31,221 nucleotides of DNA from an uncultured Sutterella sp. GTDB lineage: Bacteria > Pseudomonadota > Gammaproteobacteria > Burkholderiales > Burkholderiaceae_F. The DNA lies in the NCBI GenBank assembly GCA_900538905.1, contig UPZS01000026.1, positions 1-31,221 on the forward strand, in the 5' to 3' direction. Numbering within the stretch: the first letter of the stretch is position 1; the number at the start of each line of letters is the position of its first letter. The notes under the pieces were generated by a model. The model did no database searches and was not told where the DNA came from. It saw only the letters and a list, made by a program, of their open reading frames with translations. Position numbers and translations under genes: made by a program. This document shows, piece after piece, positions 9,232 to 17,114 of the stretch.

Positions 9232-10056
9232 ATGGATAAATATTTTGTGATCGGTCATCCGGTTAAGCATTCGCTGTCGCCAGAAATCCACAAGATGTTT
9301 GCCGCGCAGTTTGACATCGAGATGAGCTACGAGACTCGTGATTTCGAGCCCGGCGGCTTTATCGAAGGCATGGCGGTTTTGCGCCGCGAGGATCACCCCA
9401 AGGGTGCCAACGTGACGCATCCCTTCAAGATGGATGCCTATCAGTATTGCGACGAAGTGACGCCGCGTGCGCGCAAGTGCGAGGCTGTCAATACCCTTAT
9501 TTTCGACGGCAATCGCGTTTTGGGCGATACCACTGACGGCAAAGGCTTTGTGACGGATGTGTCTCAGCGTTGCGGCGCGTCGCTTACCGGTGCCCGTGTG
9601 CTCATTTTGGGGGCAGGCGGAGCCGGACGCGGATTGGCGGCTGCTCTTCAGGAAGAAGGGTGCGCACGCATCTATCTCGCTAACCGCACGCCTGAGAAGG
9701 CTCATTCCGCCGGTGCTGCGCTTGGCTGTGCATCGGGCAGTTTCGTGGATTTGATCAGCGAGAAATTCGACATCATCGTCAATGCGACGAGTGCCGCGTT
9801 CTCCGGGGCGGCTCCGGCTGTTCCCAATTGCGTCTTCTCCGAATGCTCGCTTGCGGTGGATCTGACGTATGCGGCTTTGCCGACGCCCTTCATGCAACTG
9901 GCGAAAGAATCCGGGGCTGTTCGCGTTGAAGACGGCTTGGGCATGTTGGTGGCGCAGGCGGCTGAAAGCTTTGCGCTTTGGACGGGACGTATGCCGGACA
10001 CCAAGCTGGTTTACGAAAAGTTGCGTGCAGCATTTGATGCCAGCGTAGCGCTTTGA
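9232..10056 (+). CDS. aroE: Shikimate dehydrogenase (NADP+)
   Basis: AroE reduces 3-dehydroshikimate to shikimate in chorismate synthesis. Visible elements in the 274 residues are the shikimate-binding SLSPEIH at 14-20, NVTHPFK with catalytic K66, N87 and the catalytic D102 in DTTDGKGF, the NADP Rossmann glycine loop GAGGAGRG at 127-134, and the C-terminal GLGMLVAQAAESFALWTG. GGGAGG seven bases upstream of the ATG is a strong Shine-Dalgarno. The gene closes the mpl-esterase-RNB run and is followed by a strong terminator. Confidence 0.96.
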   Translation: MDKYFVIGHPVKHSLSPEIHKMFAAQFDIEMSYETRDFEPGGFIEGMAVLRREDHPKGANVTHPFKMDAYQYCDEVTPRARKCEAVNTLIFDGNRVLGDTTDGKGFVTDVSQRCGASLTGARVLILGAGGAGRGLAAALQEEGCARIYLANRTPEKAHSAGAALGCASGSFVDLISEKFDIIVNATSAAFSGAAPAVPNCVFSECSLAVDLTYAALPTPFMQLAKESGAVRVEDGLGMLVAQAAESFALWTGRMPDTKLVYEKLRAAFDASVAL

Positions 10057-10081
10057 TTGCCGGTATTTGGCGAAAAATTCA

Positions 10082-10119
10082 ACGGCGAGTTTCTTTTGAG
10101 GAGACTCGCCGTCGTTTTG
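10082..10119 (+). terminator. Rho-independent terminator after aroE
   Basis: A 12-bp stem (10082-10093 with 10101-10112, one G-T pair, seven-base loop) is followed by CGTTTTGTT. It lies 25 bases after the aroE stop. Confidence 0.85.
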
Positions 10120-10158
10120 TTGCGGAAACCGATGGTTCGTTTTGCGACTTGATAAGCC

Positions 10159-10254
10159 ACTGTATCTTCAGATAGTGAACTGTAAAGGTAACTGTCTAAC
10201 GATACAGTTAACTGTATGGAGAACTGTATGCCATACAGTTCGACTGTCTTGATG
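10159..10254 (+). repeat. Three tandem 32-bp operator-like repeats (ACTGT boxes)
   Basis: The hexamer ACTGT(A/C) begins at 10159, 10179, 10191, 10211, 10223 and 10243, so the spacing alternates exactly 20, 12, 20, 12, 20. This gives three degenerate 32-bp units. Each also carries an inverted ACAGTT-like half-site, making perfect palindromes at 10202-10217 (16 bp) and 10221-10241 (10+1+10). Direct plus inverted ACTGT boxes are a style of operator known for MocR/PdxR-type GntR regulators, but no such regulator gene lies in the window. The array sits between the aroE terminator and mgtE. Confidence 0.7.
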
Positions 10255-10311
10255 AGGAGGAACCTTTGTCATCTTCGAGTTGTGTTTTTGCCTAACTTCT
10301 GAAGAAGTAGC

Positions 10312-10359
10312 GGCGGCAGACGCTGATCTCGGCGTACAATGCCGCCCGTAAGCTTTTTT
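10312..10359 (+). promoter_or_regulatory. Possible mgtE leader hairpin / attenuator
   Basis: GGCGGCA at 10312-10318 pairs with TGCCGCC at 10340-10346. A smaller ACGC/GCGT stem sits inside, and six T follow (10354-10359). This could be a terminator-like leader structure about 140 bases upstream of mgtE, or a fortuitous hairpin. The rest of 10255-10500 holds no convincing gene and no recognisable M-box riboswitch. A TACAAT at 10335-10340 has no matching -35 box. Confidence 0.35.
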
Positions 10360-10500
10360 CAAGATGCGCCGACTGTCTGACCGTGCAGGCGGCGTTGCGC
10401 CCATACTGTTTAAGCGATTGCGGTCAACGATTCAAAAAGGCACGCCTTTCGAAATTTCCCTTCAACCACTTTTCGCGGTATCCGCACAAGGAGAAACGCA

Positions 10501-11985
10501 GTGACAGAGCCCGACGACAAAAAAGAAGAGCTCTTGACAGCAGACGACGATCTCCTGTCGCGCGACCCCGAAGTGGCCAATCGCGCACTTGAGCGCATCT
10601 CACAGATCTTTGAAGATCAGGAAGACAGAGGCAAGGTCTCGGGCAACGATCCCGAGGAACCCGATGCCGCTGCGTTGGATCTGACGGCAGAGACGGAACT
10701 CACCGATGTTCTGAGCGACCTGCATCCTGCCGATATCGCCTACATTCTCGAAGCTTTGCCGCCGGAACAGCGTCTGGCGGTTTGGAACCTTGTGCGTCAT
10801 GAGCACGAAGGTGACGTTCTGGTCGAAGTGAGCGAAGGCGTTCGCGAGACCCTGATCGACTCGATGGATCGCGAAGAACTCGTTGACGCCGTCGAAGGGC
10901 TCGATACGGATGAGATTGCTGACCTGGTTGATGACCTGCCGCCAGATGTGGTGGCCGAGGTTCAGGAAGGTTTGTCGCATGAAGAACGCGCGCAGTTGCG
11001 TGCGGCGATGAGCTATCCGGAAGACAGCGTCGGTGCGCGCATGGACTTTGAGATGATTTCGATTCGCCAGGACGTCTCTCTTGAAATCGTCCTGAAGTTC
11101 TTGCGTCGCTTTGAGTCGCTGCCCGATCATACCGATCAGCTGTTTGTGGTTGATCGCCAGGGAAAATTCCTGGGCGCGTTGCCGGTGGCGCAGATTCTGG
11201 TGCATGAACCCTCGCGCTCAGTGTCCTCTCTGATGCAGTCGGATATTCTCACGCTCAATCCGTTGGATGATGCGAGCGACGCGGCACAGGCCTTTGAGCG
11301 TTACGACTTGGTGAGCTCGCCCGTGGTGGATGAGGCCGGACGTTTGGTGGGTCGCCTGACGGTCAATGAAGTCGTCGACGTGATTCGAGAAGAAAGCGCG
11401 GAAGACGCCTATGCAGCCGTCGGTCTGGATGAAGAGCAGGATATTTTCGGCAGCGTATGGGATTCGGCTAAGAGTCGCTGGGTGTGGCTTGGCGTCAATT
11501 TATGCACGGCATTTTTTGCTTCGCGCGTCATCAGCGCCTTTGACGGCACGATTTCCAAGGTCGTGGCGCTGGCGGCATTGATGCCGGTGGTCGCCGGCAT
11601 GGCCGGCAATTCGGGTAATCAGACGCTGACGCTCCTGGTACGTTCCATGGCTATGGGGCAAGTGACGGATGCCAACACGACTCGACTCCTGAAAAAGGAG
11701 ATGTTGGTGGCGTTGTTAAACGGCCTTGTGTGGGGTGTCATCGCGGGACTTTGCGTCTGGGGGCTGTACCACGACAGCGCGCAGGGTATGATGCTCGGCG
11801 GCGTGATGGCCTTGGCGATGCTTCTTAACATCGTGTTGGGTGCCGCCATGGGTTTGGCCGTTCCGTTGGTGCTAAAAGCCCTCAACAAAGATCCGGCCAT
11901 GGGCGGGTCCGTTCTCCTGACGTTTATGACGGACTCGGGCGGGTTCCTTATTTTTCTGGGGCTTGCCTCGGTGTTTTTCCAATAG
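10501..11985 (+). CDS. mgtE: MgtE-family magnesium transporter
   Basis: MgtE is a homodimeric inner-membrane Mg2+ channel whose cytosolic domains sense Mg2+. The 494-residue protein has an acidic N-terminal MgtE_N superhelix (about 70-175, with LHPADIAYILEALPPEQR), a pair of CBS domains (about 176-300), a plug-like connecting helix, and five transmembrane segments from about 325 to 494. These include the family signature PVVAGMAGNSGNQTLTLL and the terminal FMTDSGGFLIFLG with a pore-lining Asp. The start is GTG at 10501, preceded by AAGGAG at 10488-10493. It is monocistronic, with a terminator right after the stop. Confidence 0.94.
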   Translation: MTEPDDKKEELLTADDDLLSRDPEVANRALERISQIFEDQEDRGKVSGNDPEEPDAAALDLTAETELTDVLSDLHPADIAYILEALPPEQRLAVWNLVRHEHEGDVLVEVSEGVRETLIDSMDREELVDAVEGLDTDEIADLVDDLPPDVVAEVQEGLSHEERAQLRAAMSYPEDSVGARMDFEMISIRQDVSLEIVLKFLRRFESLPDHTDQLFVVDRQGKFLGALPVAQILVHEPSRSVSSLMQSDILTLNPLDDASDAAQAFERYDLVSSPVVDEAGRLVGRLTVNEVVDVIREESAEDAYAAVGLDEEQDIFGSVWDSAKSRWVWLGVNLCTAFFASRVISAFDGTISKVVALAALMPVVAGMAGNSGNQTLTLLVRSMAMGQVTDANTTRLLKKEMLVALLNGLVWGVIAGLCVWGLYHDSAQGMMLGGVMALAMLLNIVLGAAMGLAVPLVLKALNKDPAMGGSVLLTFMTDSGGFLIFLGLASVFFQ

Positions 11986-11989
11986 GTTC

Positions 11990-12023
11990 GTTGCTCAGGT
12001 GTGTCTGAGCGGCAACATTTTTT
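11990..12023 (+). terminator. Rho-independent terminator after mgtE
   Basis: The inverted repeat GTTGCTCAG / CTGAG..CAAC (with a small bulge) is followed by ATTTTTTG, five bases past the mgtE stop. Confidence 0.75.
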
Positions 12024-12173
12024 GCAAAGAACTGTCAGCAGTTGTAGCGGCCAGATTTGGGCAGTAGCAACTTGCCGCACAAACGCTGTCCAAAATGATG
12101 CGGACGCGGTAAAGTCACAGTAAGAAATCAGGTCTGAGTAACCGTTGCTTCAAACTTTTGAGGCGACGAGAAC

Positions 12174-12707
12174 ATGAGAAAAAAGATGAACAAGAAAATT
12201 GCAGCATGCGGCGCTTTGTCCGCCGCTCTTTTGCTTGCGGGTTGCGCCAACGACGGCACGGCGTATCGCTCCGACGTCTATTGGGCCGGTCAGGTCAATC
12301 AGGCTCAGGAAGTGAAGACGGTTCAGATCATCGCTGTGATGCCTGCGCGGGTGACCGTTGATAATCGTCGCGATCGCAGTGACTCGGCTACGATGGGTAC
12401 CATTCTTGGCGCTCTGGCGGGTGCTGCGGTGGGCGCCGTCGTGAGCGATTCGCCCGATGCTGTGGTGGCCGGTACCGTGGGTGGTGCAGCGCTTGGCAAT
12501 GTAGCCGGCAAGGGCTTTAGCGGTCGGTCGGAAAACTTCGTTGAGGGGGTGCAGATCACGTTCCGCTACGATGACAAGATTTTTAACTCCGCTCAGGTTG
12601 GCCGTGTTTGTGAATACAAGACGGGAACGGCCATCATGGTTTCTCCGGCGCCCAACGAAACGCGTATTCAGCCTAATAATCCCTACGGTTGCGGATCCTC
12701 GAAGTGA
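12174..12707 (+). CDS. Glycine-zipper (SlyB-like) outer-membrane lipoprotein
   Basis: A 177-residue lipoprotein. The signal peptide ends in the lipobox LLLAGC, so Cys24 would be lipidated. The centre (about 74-114) is a glycine-zipper 2TM-like segment with repeated GxxxG spacing (MGTILGALAGAAVGAVV, then VVAGTVGGAALGNVAGKG), as in SlyB/PcP and related envelope-integrity lipoproteins. The C-terminal part (VQITFRYDDKIFNSAQ) also fits this group. A start four codons later (MNKK) is equally possible, since neither has a strong Shine-Dalgarno. It is followed after 18 bases by another exported protein gene. Exact role unknown. Confidence 0.85.
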   Translation: MRKKMNKKIAACGALSAALLLAGCANDGTAYRSDVYWAGQVNQAQEVKTVQIIAVMPARVTVDNRRDRSDSATMGTILGALAGAAVGAVVSDSPDAVVAGTVGGAALGNVAGKGFSGRSENFVEGVQITFRYDDKIFNSAQVGRVCEYKTGTAIMVSPAPNETRIQPNNPYGCGSSK

Positions 12708-12725
12708 TTTTTTGGGGTAAATGAA

Positions 12726-13226
12726 ATGAAAAAGATTCTGCTTGCGGCTTCTCTGGCAGCCGTCTGTTCCTTTGGCTGGGCTCAGACCGGAGAAGTACCG
12801 CCTGACTACCCGGCGCAGGCCGCGCAGTATCAGACCAATCCCGTGGACGCCCAGATTGAAGCTGTGCGTCGCAATTACGAGGATGTCAAGGCGCGTGCGC
12901 AGATGCGTCTGGACGCCGAGAAGCGAGCCAAGGAAGAACGTGAAGCGGCTCAGGCCAAGGTAAAGGCTCGCGAAAGAGCTCGTGCTCAGGCTGCCGCCGA
13001 CGCCCGGGCAAAAGAAGCGGCACGCAAGGCAGCGAAGCAGGAAAAGTACCAGGACGAGGAGCGCGAGCTTGAGCTTGAAATGAAGCGATTGGACGTGCGC
13101 TCCAAGAAGAGCGACATTGAAACGAAAGAAGCGATCAACCGTGAGAAGGCACGTCGCGCCAACGAAATCGTCGAGCGCATGCTGGAGTCCGATTCACCGG
13201 CTAAAACACGCGAGCGCTCCTATTGA
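12726..13226 (+). CDS. Periplasmic coiled-coil protein of unknown function
   Basis: A 166-residue protein with a clear Sec signal peptide (MKKILLAASLAAVCSFGWA, cleavage probably after residue 19). It is followed by a long charged Ala/Glu/Lys/Arg-rich helix (about 55-155) that would form a coiled coil. No enzymatic motif is visible. It may belong to a DUF5384-type group of exported proteins, but this is only a resemblance in layout. It probably shares a transcript with the preceding lipoprotein and is convergent with the KTSC-domain gene. Confidence 0.75.
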   Translation: MKKILLAASLAAVCSFGWAQTGEVPPDYPAQAAQYQTNPVDAQIEAVRRNYEDVKARAQMRLDAEKRAKEEREAAQAKVKARERARAQAAADARAKEAARKAAKQEKYQDEERELELEMKRLDVRSKKSDIETKEAINREKARRANEIVERMLESDSPAKTRERSY

Positions 13227-13259
13227 AAAGAGCGTTCGAAAGCGCAATTCGTCGAAAGC

Positions 13260-13547
13260 TTATTCCCCGAAGAGTTTTCTGAGCTCGTCGGGGATTCCTT
13301 TTTTAGCGGGCTTGGGAGTGTCAGCGAGAGCCTTTGACGAGAGTTCGGTTGCCGAATACTCTTCTTCGATGACATCGCGGTAGTAGCTCAGCGGTTCGGC
13401 AGAACACAAAAAGCGCTCGGCGACTTCATTGCCAACGTTTTCATAGCGCAGAACGCGTTTGGTGTCGAACTCAATGTCCAGAGCACGAGTGACCGGATCG
13501 TAACCGGCAGAGACAATGCCTCCGCGATGAATAGGCTTTCTTCGCAT
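13260..13547 (-). CDS. KTSC-domain small protein
   Basis: A 95-residue protein. The start at 13547 is preceded by GGAGAA at five bases on the minus strand and gives MRRKPIHRGG; a longer upstream extension has no support. Residues about 10-62 fit the KTSC domain (a serine/glycine YD..TR.LDIEF....V.RYENV pattern, then AEPLSYYRDVIEEEY). KTSC domains occur alone or fused to lysyl-tRNA-synthetase-like or RNA-related proteins, and their role is not settled. The C-terminus is a basic tail (KPAKKGIPDELRKLFGE). Confidence 0.75.
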   Translation of the reverse strand: MRRKPIHRGGIVSAGYDPVTRALDIEFDTKRVLRYENVGNEVAERFLCSAEPLSYYRDVIEEEYSATELSSKALADTPKPAKKGIPDELRKLFGE

Positions 13548-13657
13548 GGATTTCTCCGGATGACTGCGGCACAAATGCCTTCCTCGATTATAGGGCCGCG
13601 GCATCGCTACAATGCATGGGCATTCCCTTAGTTCCATTTAACGAATTCTGAAACCCC

Positions 13658-14269
13658 ATGGCCGACACCATCACGCATCCGGACGCCCGCATTGCCAAGC
13701 TTGAGGAGCTTTTTGCTTCGTTGCCCGGTCTGGGGCCGCGTTCGGCTGCCCGTTTGGTGTCGGATCTTTTAACGTCGCGGCGAGCAGAAGCGCGAGCGAT
13801 CAAAGATGGGTTGGAAGAGACGCTAGCCCGCGTTCATCACTGTCCCCGATGCCATACGCTGACGACAGAACCGGTGTGCGACTTCTGTTCGGACGCTACA
13901 CGCGACAATACTCGCCTGTGTGTGGTGGAAAGCGTGGCCGATCAAAAGGCGCTCGAAGCAAGTCTTTCCTATCGAGGGGGTTATTTTGTGTTGATGGGAC
14001 GCATTAACCCACTGGAAGGAACGGAGCCCGAACGGCTTGGCGTGTCGATGCTGCTGCAACGCATTCATCAGGATCAGGTGAGTGAATTGATTTTGGCGAC
14101 GAGCTATACCCCGGAGGGCGATGTGACGGCACACATGATTGCGGGGATTGTCCGAAAACACTTTCCTGAGGTACGCGTAACGCGTTTGTCCAAAGGACTG
14201 CCCACCGGGGTGGAACTTGAATACGCCGACGTGGCTAGTATCGCTTCGGCGGTATTCTCTCGGCGATGA
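13658..14269 (+). CDS. recR: Recombination mediator protein RecR
   Basis: RecR acts with RecFO to load RecA on gapped DNA. The 203-residue protein shows the helix-hairpin-helix (LPGLGPRSAARLV), a zinc finger with C62, C65, C74 and C77, the Toprim domain (LCVVESVADQKALE, then YFVLMGRINPLEG), and the C-terminal Walker-B-like THMIAGIV...VTRLSKGLPTGVELEY. Unlike the usual dnaX-ybaB-recR order, dnaX and ybaB are not next to it here. Confidence 0.95.
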   Translation: MADTITHPDARIAKLEELFASLPGLGPRSAARLVSDLLTSRRAEARAIKDGLEETLARVHHCPRCHTLTTEPVCDFCSDATRDNTRLCVVESVADQKALEASLSYRGGYFVLMGRINPLEGTEPERLGVSMLLQRIHQDQVSELILATSYTPEGDVTAHMIAGIVRKHFPEVRVTRLSKGLPTGVELEYADVASIASAVFSRR

Positions 14270-14391
14270 TATTGGTCAATCTTCCTTCAGATATTGAAGC
14301 GAAGGCAAAAATCGCTCGTCTCAGTGCGCGCTAAAGTTCAAAGATATTGTTCGAAAACAAAGTTTTTTGACGTTTTTAGCGGGTGCGTGAA

Positions 14392-15354
14392 ATGCTCGAA
14401 GCGGTATTGCATTCAGCCGAAGCGGTTCTTGTTCTGTTTTCCATCGCGTTTGTCGGCTTTGAGACCTCGCGTCGGGGGTGGTATACCGAAGACAGTCGGC
14501 GCTTGATGGCGCGGCTGGTGAATCTGTGTCTGCCGCTCTTTCTTTTTTACAACGTCACATCCAAATTTACGCACGAAGATCTGATCAGCGTGCTGCAGGT
14601 CGCGGGGCTTCCCTTCCTGACGGTGGGCTTTAACTGGATTGTGTCTGTGGTAATCGTCAAAATGGGATGGGTGAGAAAGGAGATTGCCGGCGCCTTCATC
14701 GCCTGTTTTACGGGAGCTACGGTCACCTTCTTGGGTATTCCGGTGATCTCGATTATGTTCGGAGAAGCGGCCATCGGTTATCTGCTGGTTTACTTTTTTG
14801 CCTACGTGATCTTCATCTGGACAATCGGGCTTTATGGCATTCAGCTCGACGGCGTGCATCGAGCCGGACGCGCGCAACCGCGGCTCTTTTCCATGCGCAG
14901 CATCAAGATGTTTTTCCAGCCGCCGCTACAGGGCTTTTTGTTGGGCGTCCTCTTTGTGGTGTTGGCTTTGCCCGTGCCCGATCCCATTGCGATGATCACG
15001 CGAGATTTGGGACGGGTTACATCGCCTCTGGCACTGGTTTTCATCGGGATGACCATTCAGCACATCGGCTTTGAAAAGATCAAGCACATTCCCAAGGAGG
15101 TGTGGCTGATTCTGTTTTCGTGCTTCGTGTTACGTCCGGTTGTGATGTATTTCGCAACCGGTTGGGTTGATATGTCGAACGAAGCTCGTCAGGTCTTCAT
15201 TGTTTCTTCGAGTATGCCCGTGTCGTCCGTGATCGGAGTGCTGGCTAAAAATTACGGTGCCGACGAGGAGTTCTGTTCGGAAGCCATCGGCATCTCGACT
15301 CTTGCTCTTTTGGTGGCGCTGCCTTTGGTGCTCACCTTCTCGCGTTTGGTATAA
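14392..15354 (+). CDS. AEC-family (auxin efflux carrier-like) transporter
   Basis: An inner-membrane carrier of about 320 residues with roughly ten hydrophobic segments split by a central cytoplasmic loop (near RRAGRAQPRLFSMRS). It fits the AEC/Mem_trans family, members of which export or import small organic acids such as malate or malonate. Signatures include an N-terminal helix followed by RLVNLCLPLFLFYNV and the C-terminal SSSMPVSSVIGVLAKNYGADEEF with GISTLALL. I prefer the ATG at 14392; a GTG three codons upstream (14383) is also possible. Its substrate cannot be read from the sequence. It is convergent with the AbgA-like gene. Confidence 0.85.
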   Translation: MLEAVLHSAEAVLVLFSIAFVGFETSRRGWYTEDSRRLMARLVNLCLPLFLFYNVTSKFTHEDLISVLQVAGLPFLTVGFNWIVSVVIVKMGWVRKEIAGAFIACFTGATVTFLGIPVISIMFGEAAIGYLLVYFFAYVIFIWTIGLYGIQLDGVHRAGRAQPRLFSMRSIKMFFQPPLQGFLLGVLFVVLALPVPDPIAMITRDLGRVTSPLALVFIGMTIQHIGFEKIKHIPKEVWLILFSCFVLRPVVMYFATGWVDMSNEARQVFIVSSSMPVSSVIGVLAKNYGADEEFCSEAIGISTLALLVALPLVLTFSRLV

Positions 15355-15403
15355 CAAAAAGCCGCCGAAAAGCCTTTTCTTCGGGCTTCGACGGCTTTCG
15401 AAA
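15355..15403. terminator. Terminator between the AEC and AbgA-like genes
   Basis: AAAGCCG (15358-15364) pairs with CGGCTTT (15392-15398), extended inwards by CGAA/TTCG. On the minus strand a T-rich stretch follows, and weak A/T sequence flanks the other side. It can serve either of the two convergent genes. Confidence 0.6.
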
Positions 15404-15404
15404 A

Positions 15405-15432
15405 CAGCGGCAGCACTGAGACAGTGTTGCCG
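15405..15432 (-). terminator. Rho-independent terminator after the AbgA-like gene
   Basis: An 11-bp stem with one G-T pair (15408-15418 with 15422-15432) is followed on the minus strand by GCTGTTTTCG. It lies ten bases past the stop at 15443. Confidence 0.65.
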
Positions 15433-15442
15433 TTGGCCGCGA

Positions 15443-16714
15443 TTACTTCAGGATCGCCGGGATGATGTGCGTCCAGACTTCCAGAGCCGGATCAAGGTCG
15501 GATTCCTTGATGTCGAACGTGGAGGTGTGATGCCCTGACGGACGATCCGAACCCCACAGGAAGAAGGCGGCTTTGCCGCCATGCGCTTGCACGCGGCGCG
15601 CAAGAATTGTGGCATCTTCGCTGCCGCCGAAGTTCAGAGCCTTGTCAACGACCGTAATGCCGGGAGTAGCGCGACCGGCCGCGTTGAGAATGTCAACGAG
15701 TTCCTGATCGGCCGTGAGGTCAACCGCTTCACCCATTTTGCGCATTTCATAGGTGATGCCGAAGCTCATTGCGATGCCTTTGCAGATATTGGTGACCTGA
15801 TCGACCATGTATTGGTTGATTTCGCCCGTTTCGCCTCGTACTTCAAGCTTCATGACGGCTTTGCTCGGAATGACGTTGCGGCCTTCGCCGGCGATGAGCT
15901 GACCGATGTTGATGCGGGTCATGCCGCCGGAGTGGCGAGAGATGCCCATCATTTGAACCGTAGCGTTGGCAGCCGCCGTGAGCGCGTTGCGGCCTTCCTG
16001 CGGGCAGGCGCCGGCATGAGCGGGCTTGCCGTGGAAGGTGACGTCAAGCTTGGTGGTGCATAGATAGCCATAGAGATTGGTGGCAATTTCACCCGATTTG
16101 GCGCTCATGGCTACGTGCGAGCCGAGGAAATAGTCGCAGTCGTCGAGAATGCCGCTTGCAGCCATGCCGGCGGCACCGCGCACGCCTTCTTCGGCGGGCT
16201 GGAAAAGAATCTTGATTTTGCCCGAGAGCTTGTCCTTGTTGTCCATTACCCAGTGGGCCACCGCCAGTCCCATTGACATATGAGCATCGTGGCCGCAGGC
16301 GTGCATGAAGCCCGGATTTTTGGAGATAAAGCCTTCCTTGGCAGGTACGTGCGTATCGTCCGTGCATTCGGTCACCGGCACGCAGTCAATGTCGAAGCGA
16401 ATGGCAAGCGTCGGACCGGGGCGACCGGTATCGAGCACGGCCACGCAACCGGTGAGCTCTTCCATTTCGGACAGGAGCTCCTCGCTTACTCCGTTGCGGC
16501 GGGCGCGTTCCAGACCGGCTTTGACGACGGATTCTTCACGGCCGAGGCAGGCTTCCGGGGCGACCACTTTGCGGCCTGTCAAAACGTCGTAGCCGTAGCC
16601 GCGAAGTGTGGTGACGAGAAAGGCCGTCGTGGTGAATTCCGACCATCCCTCTTCAGGGTTCTGGTGCAACTGACGGCGAATGTTGATCAATTGATCGTGA
16701 TAAGCGCTGAGCAT
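15443..16714 (-). CDS. abgA: AbgA-like M20 amidohydrolase (p-aminobenzoyl-glutamate hydrolase subunit A)
   Basis: A 423-residue M20-family metallopeptidase. The start at 16714 has AGGAG nine bases upstream. It follows E. coli AbgA closely in layout: RRQLHQNPEEGWSEF, GYDVLTGRKVV, the characteristic insertion with LERARRNG, LDTGRPGPTLAIRFDID, the metal motif MHACGHDAH (C140, H142, D143), FQPAEEGVRGA (E175/E176), TTKLDVTFHGKPAHAGA, and a final GSEDATIL. AbgA with AbgB cleaves p-aminobenzoyl-glutamate from folate breakdown. No abgB or abgT is adjacent, so the exact substrate is inferred. It is divergent from the other M20 enzyme in the window. Confidence 0.82.
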   Translation of the reverse strand: MLSAYHDQLINIRRQLHQNPEEGWSEFTTTAFLVTTLRGYGYDVLTGRKVVAPEACLGREESVVKAGLERARRNGVSEELLSEMEELTGCVAVLDTGRPGPTLAIRFDIDCVPVTECTDDTHVPAKEGFISKNPGFMHACGHDAHMSMGLAVAHWVMDNKDKLSGKIKILFQPAEEGVRGAAGMAASGILDDCDYFLGSHVAMSAKSGEIATNLYGYLCTTKLDVTFHGKPAHAGACPQEGRNALTAAANATVQMMGISRHSGGMTRINIGQLIAGEGRNVIPSKAVMKLEVRGETGEINQYMVDQVTNICKGIAMSFGITYEMRKMGEAVDLTADQELVDILNAAGRATPGITVVDKALNFGGSEDATILARRVQAHGGKAAFFLWGSDRPSGHHTSTFDIKESDLDPALEVWTHIIPAILK

Positions 16715-17114
16715 GTCAACTTGCTCCTTTTCAAACAAAAACGCACGCGCAAAACACCTTTCGGCAGCCGGCGCATCAAGCGGCGCCGAATCGAAATGCA
16801 ACGATGCACGAGCGCGGCCTGAGATCGCACGAGGCCGCACTCTGTACGAAAGAATAATAGGCCTTCGGCCGGCAATGAAGCTACCGATGGGTCTGAAAAG
16901 AAAAATACCTCAAAAGAGGCAGTCGCAAAGGTGCTTTTATGGCAAAGATTCGCATTAAGTCAAAAATTCTTGACACCTTTTCAACTGTATCCGTGTTTTT
17001 CGAATAATAATAAAGAGGTAATCATGTCGGCTTGTGTCTTCCGATGATCGGAGGGGCTTGTCGCCCGCTAGAGGCGCAATGGCATGGTACTGACCAAAGG
17101 AAGGACATCACATT
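16715..17114. other. 400-base divergent intergenic region
   Basis: This stretch between two divergent M20 genes holds no convincing long gene. A TTGACA at 16970-16975 could be a -35 box for the plus-strand gene, but no good -10 lies 16-18 bases downstream. AATAATAATAA follows at about 17003-17013. Near the right end, a mini-gene and a short inverted repeat (TCCGA/TCGGA around 17040-17053) precede the strong ribosome binding site AAGGAAGGA of the next gene. Confidence 0.5.
17024..17047 (+). CDS. Possible 7-residue leader peptide
   Basis: ATG at 17024 is preceded by AAGAGGTAATC, a good ribosome binding site, and opens a seven-codon frame (MSACVFR) ending in TGA. A small inverted repeat overlaps its end. 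It lies 68 bases upstream of the hydrolase gene and could be a translated leader peptide regulating it. It may also be chance. Confidence 0.3.
   Translation: MSACVFR

Noticed and set aside
10192..10207. LexA-like box CTGT-N8-ACAG before mgtE
   Set aside because: The spacing fits LexA once, but the half-sites belong to a regular 32-bp tandem pattern and no SOS gene is adjacent; the neighbouring palindrome has seven, not eight, inner bases.
10159..10254. CRISPR-like array
   Set aside because: The repeats are contiguous and degenerate with no unique spacers, and there are no cas genes.
10255..10500. M-box (Mg2+) riboswitch before mgtE
   Set aside because: The conserved M-box segments are not recognisable; only one generic hairpin is seen.
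17024..17114. Guanidine or xanthine riboswitch before the M20 hydrolase
   Set aside because: I could not find the conserved loops of these classes; only a small inverted repeat is visible.
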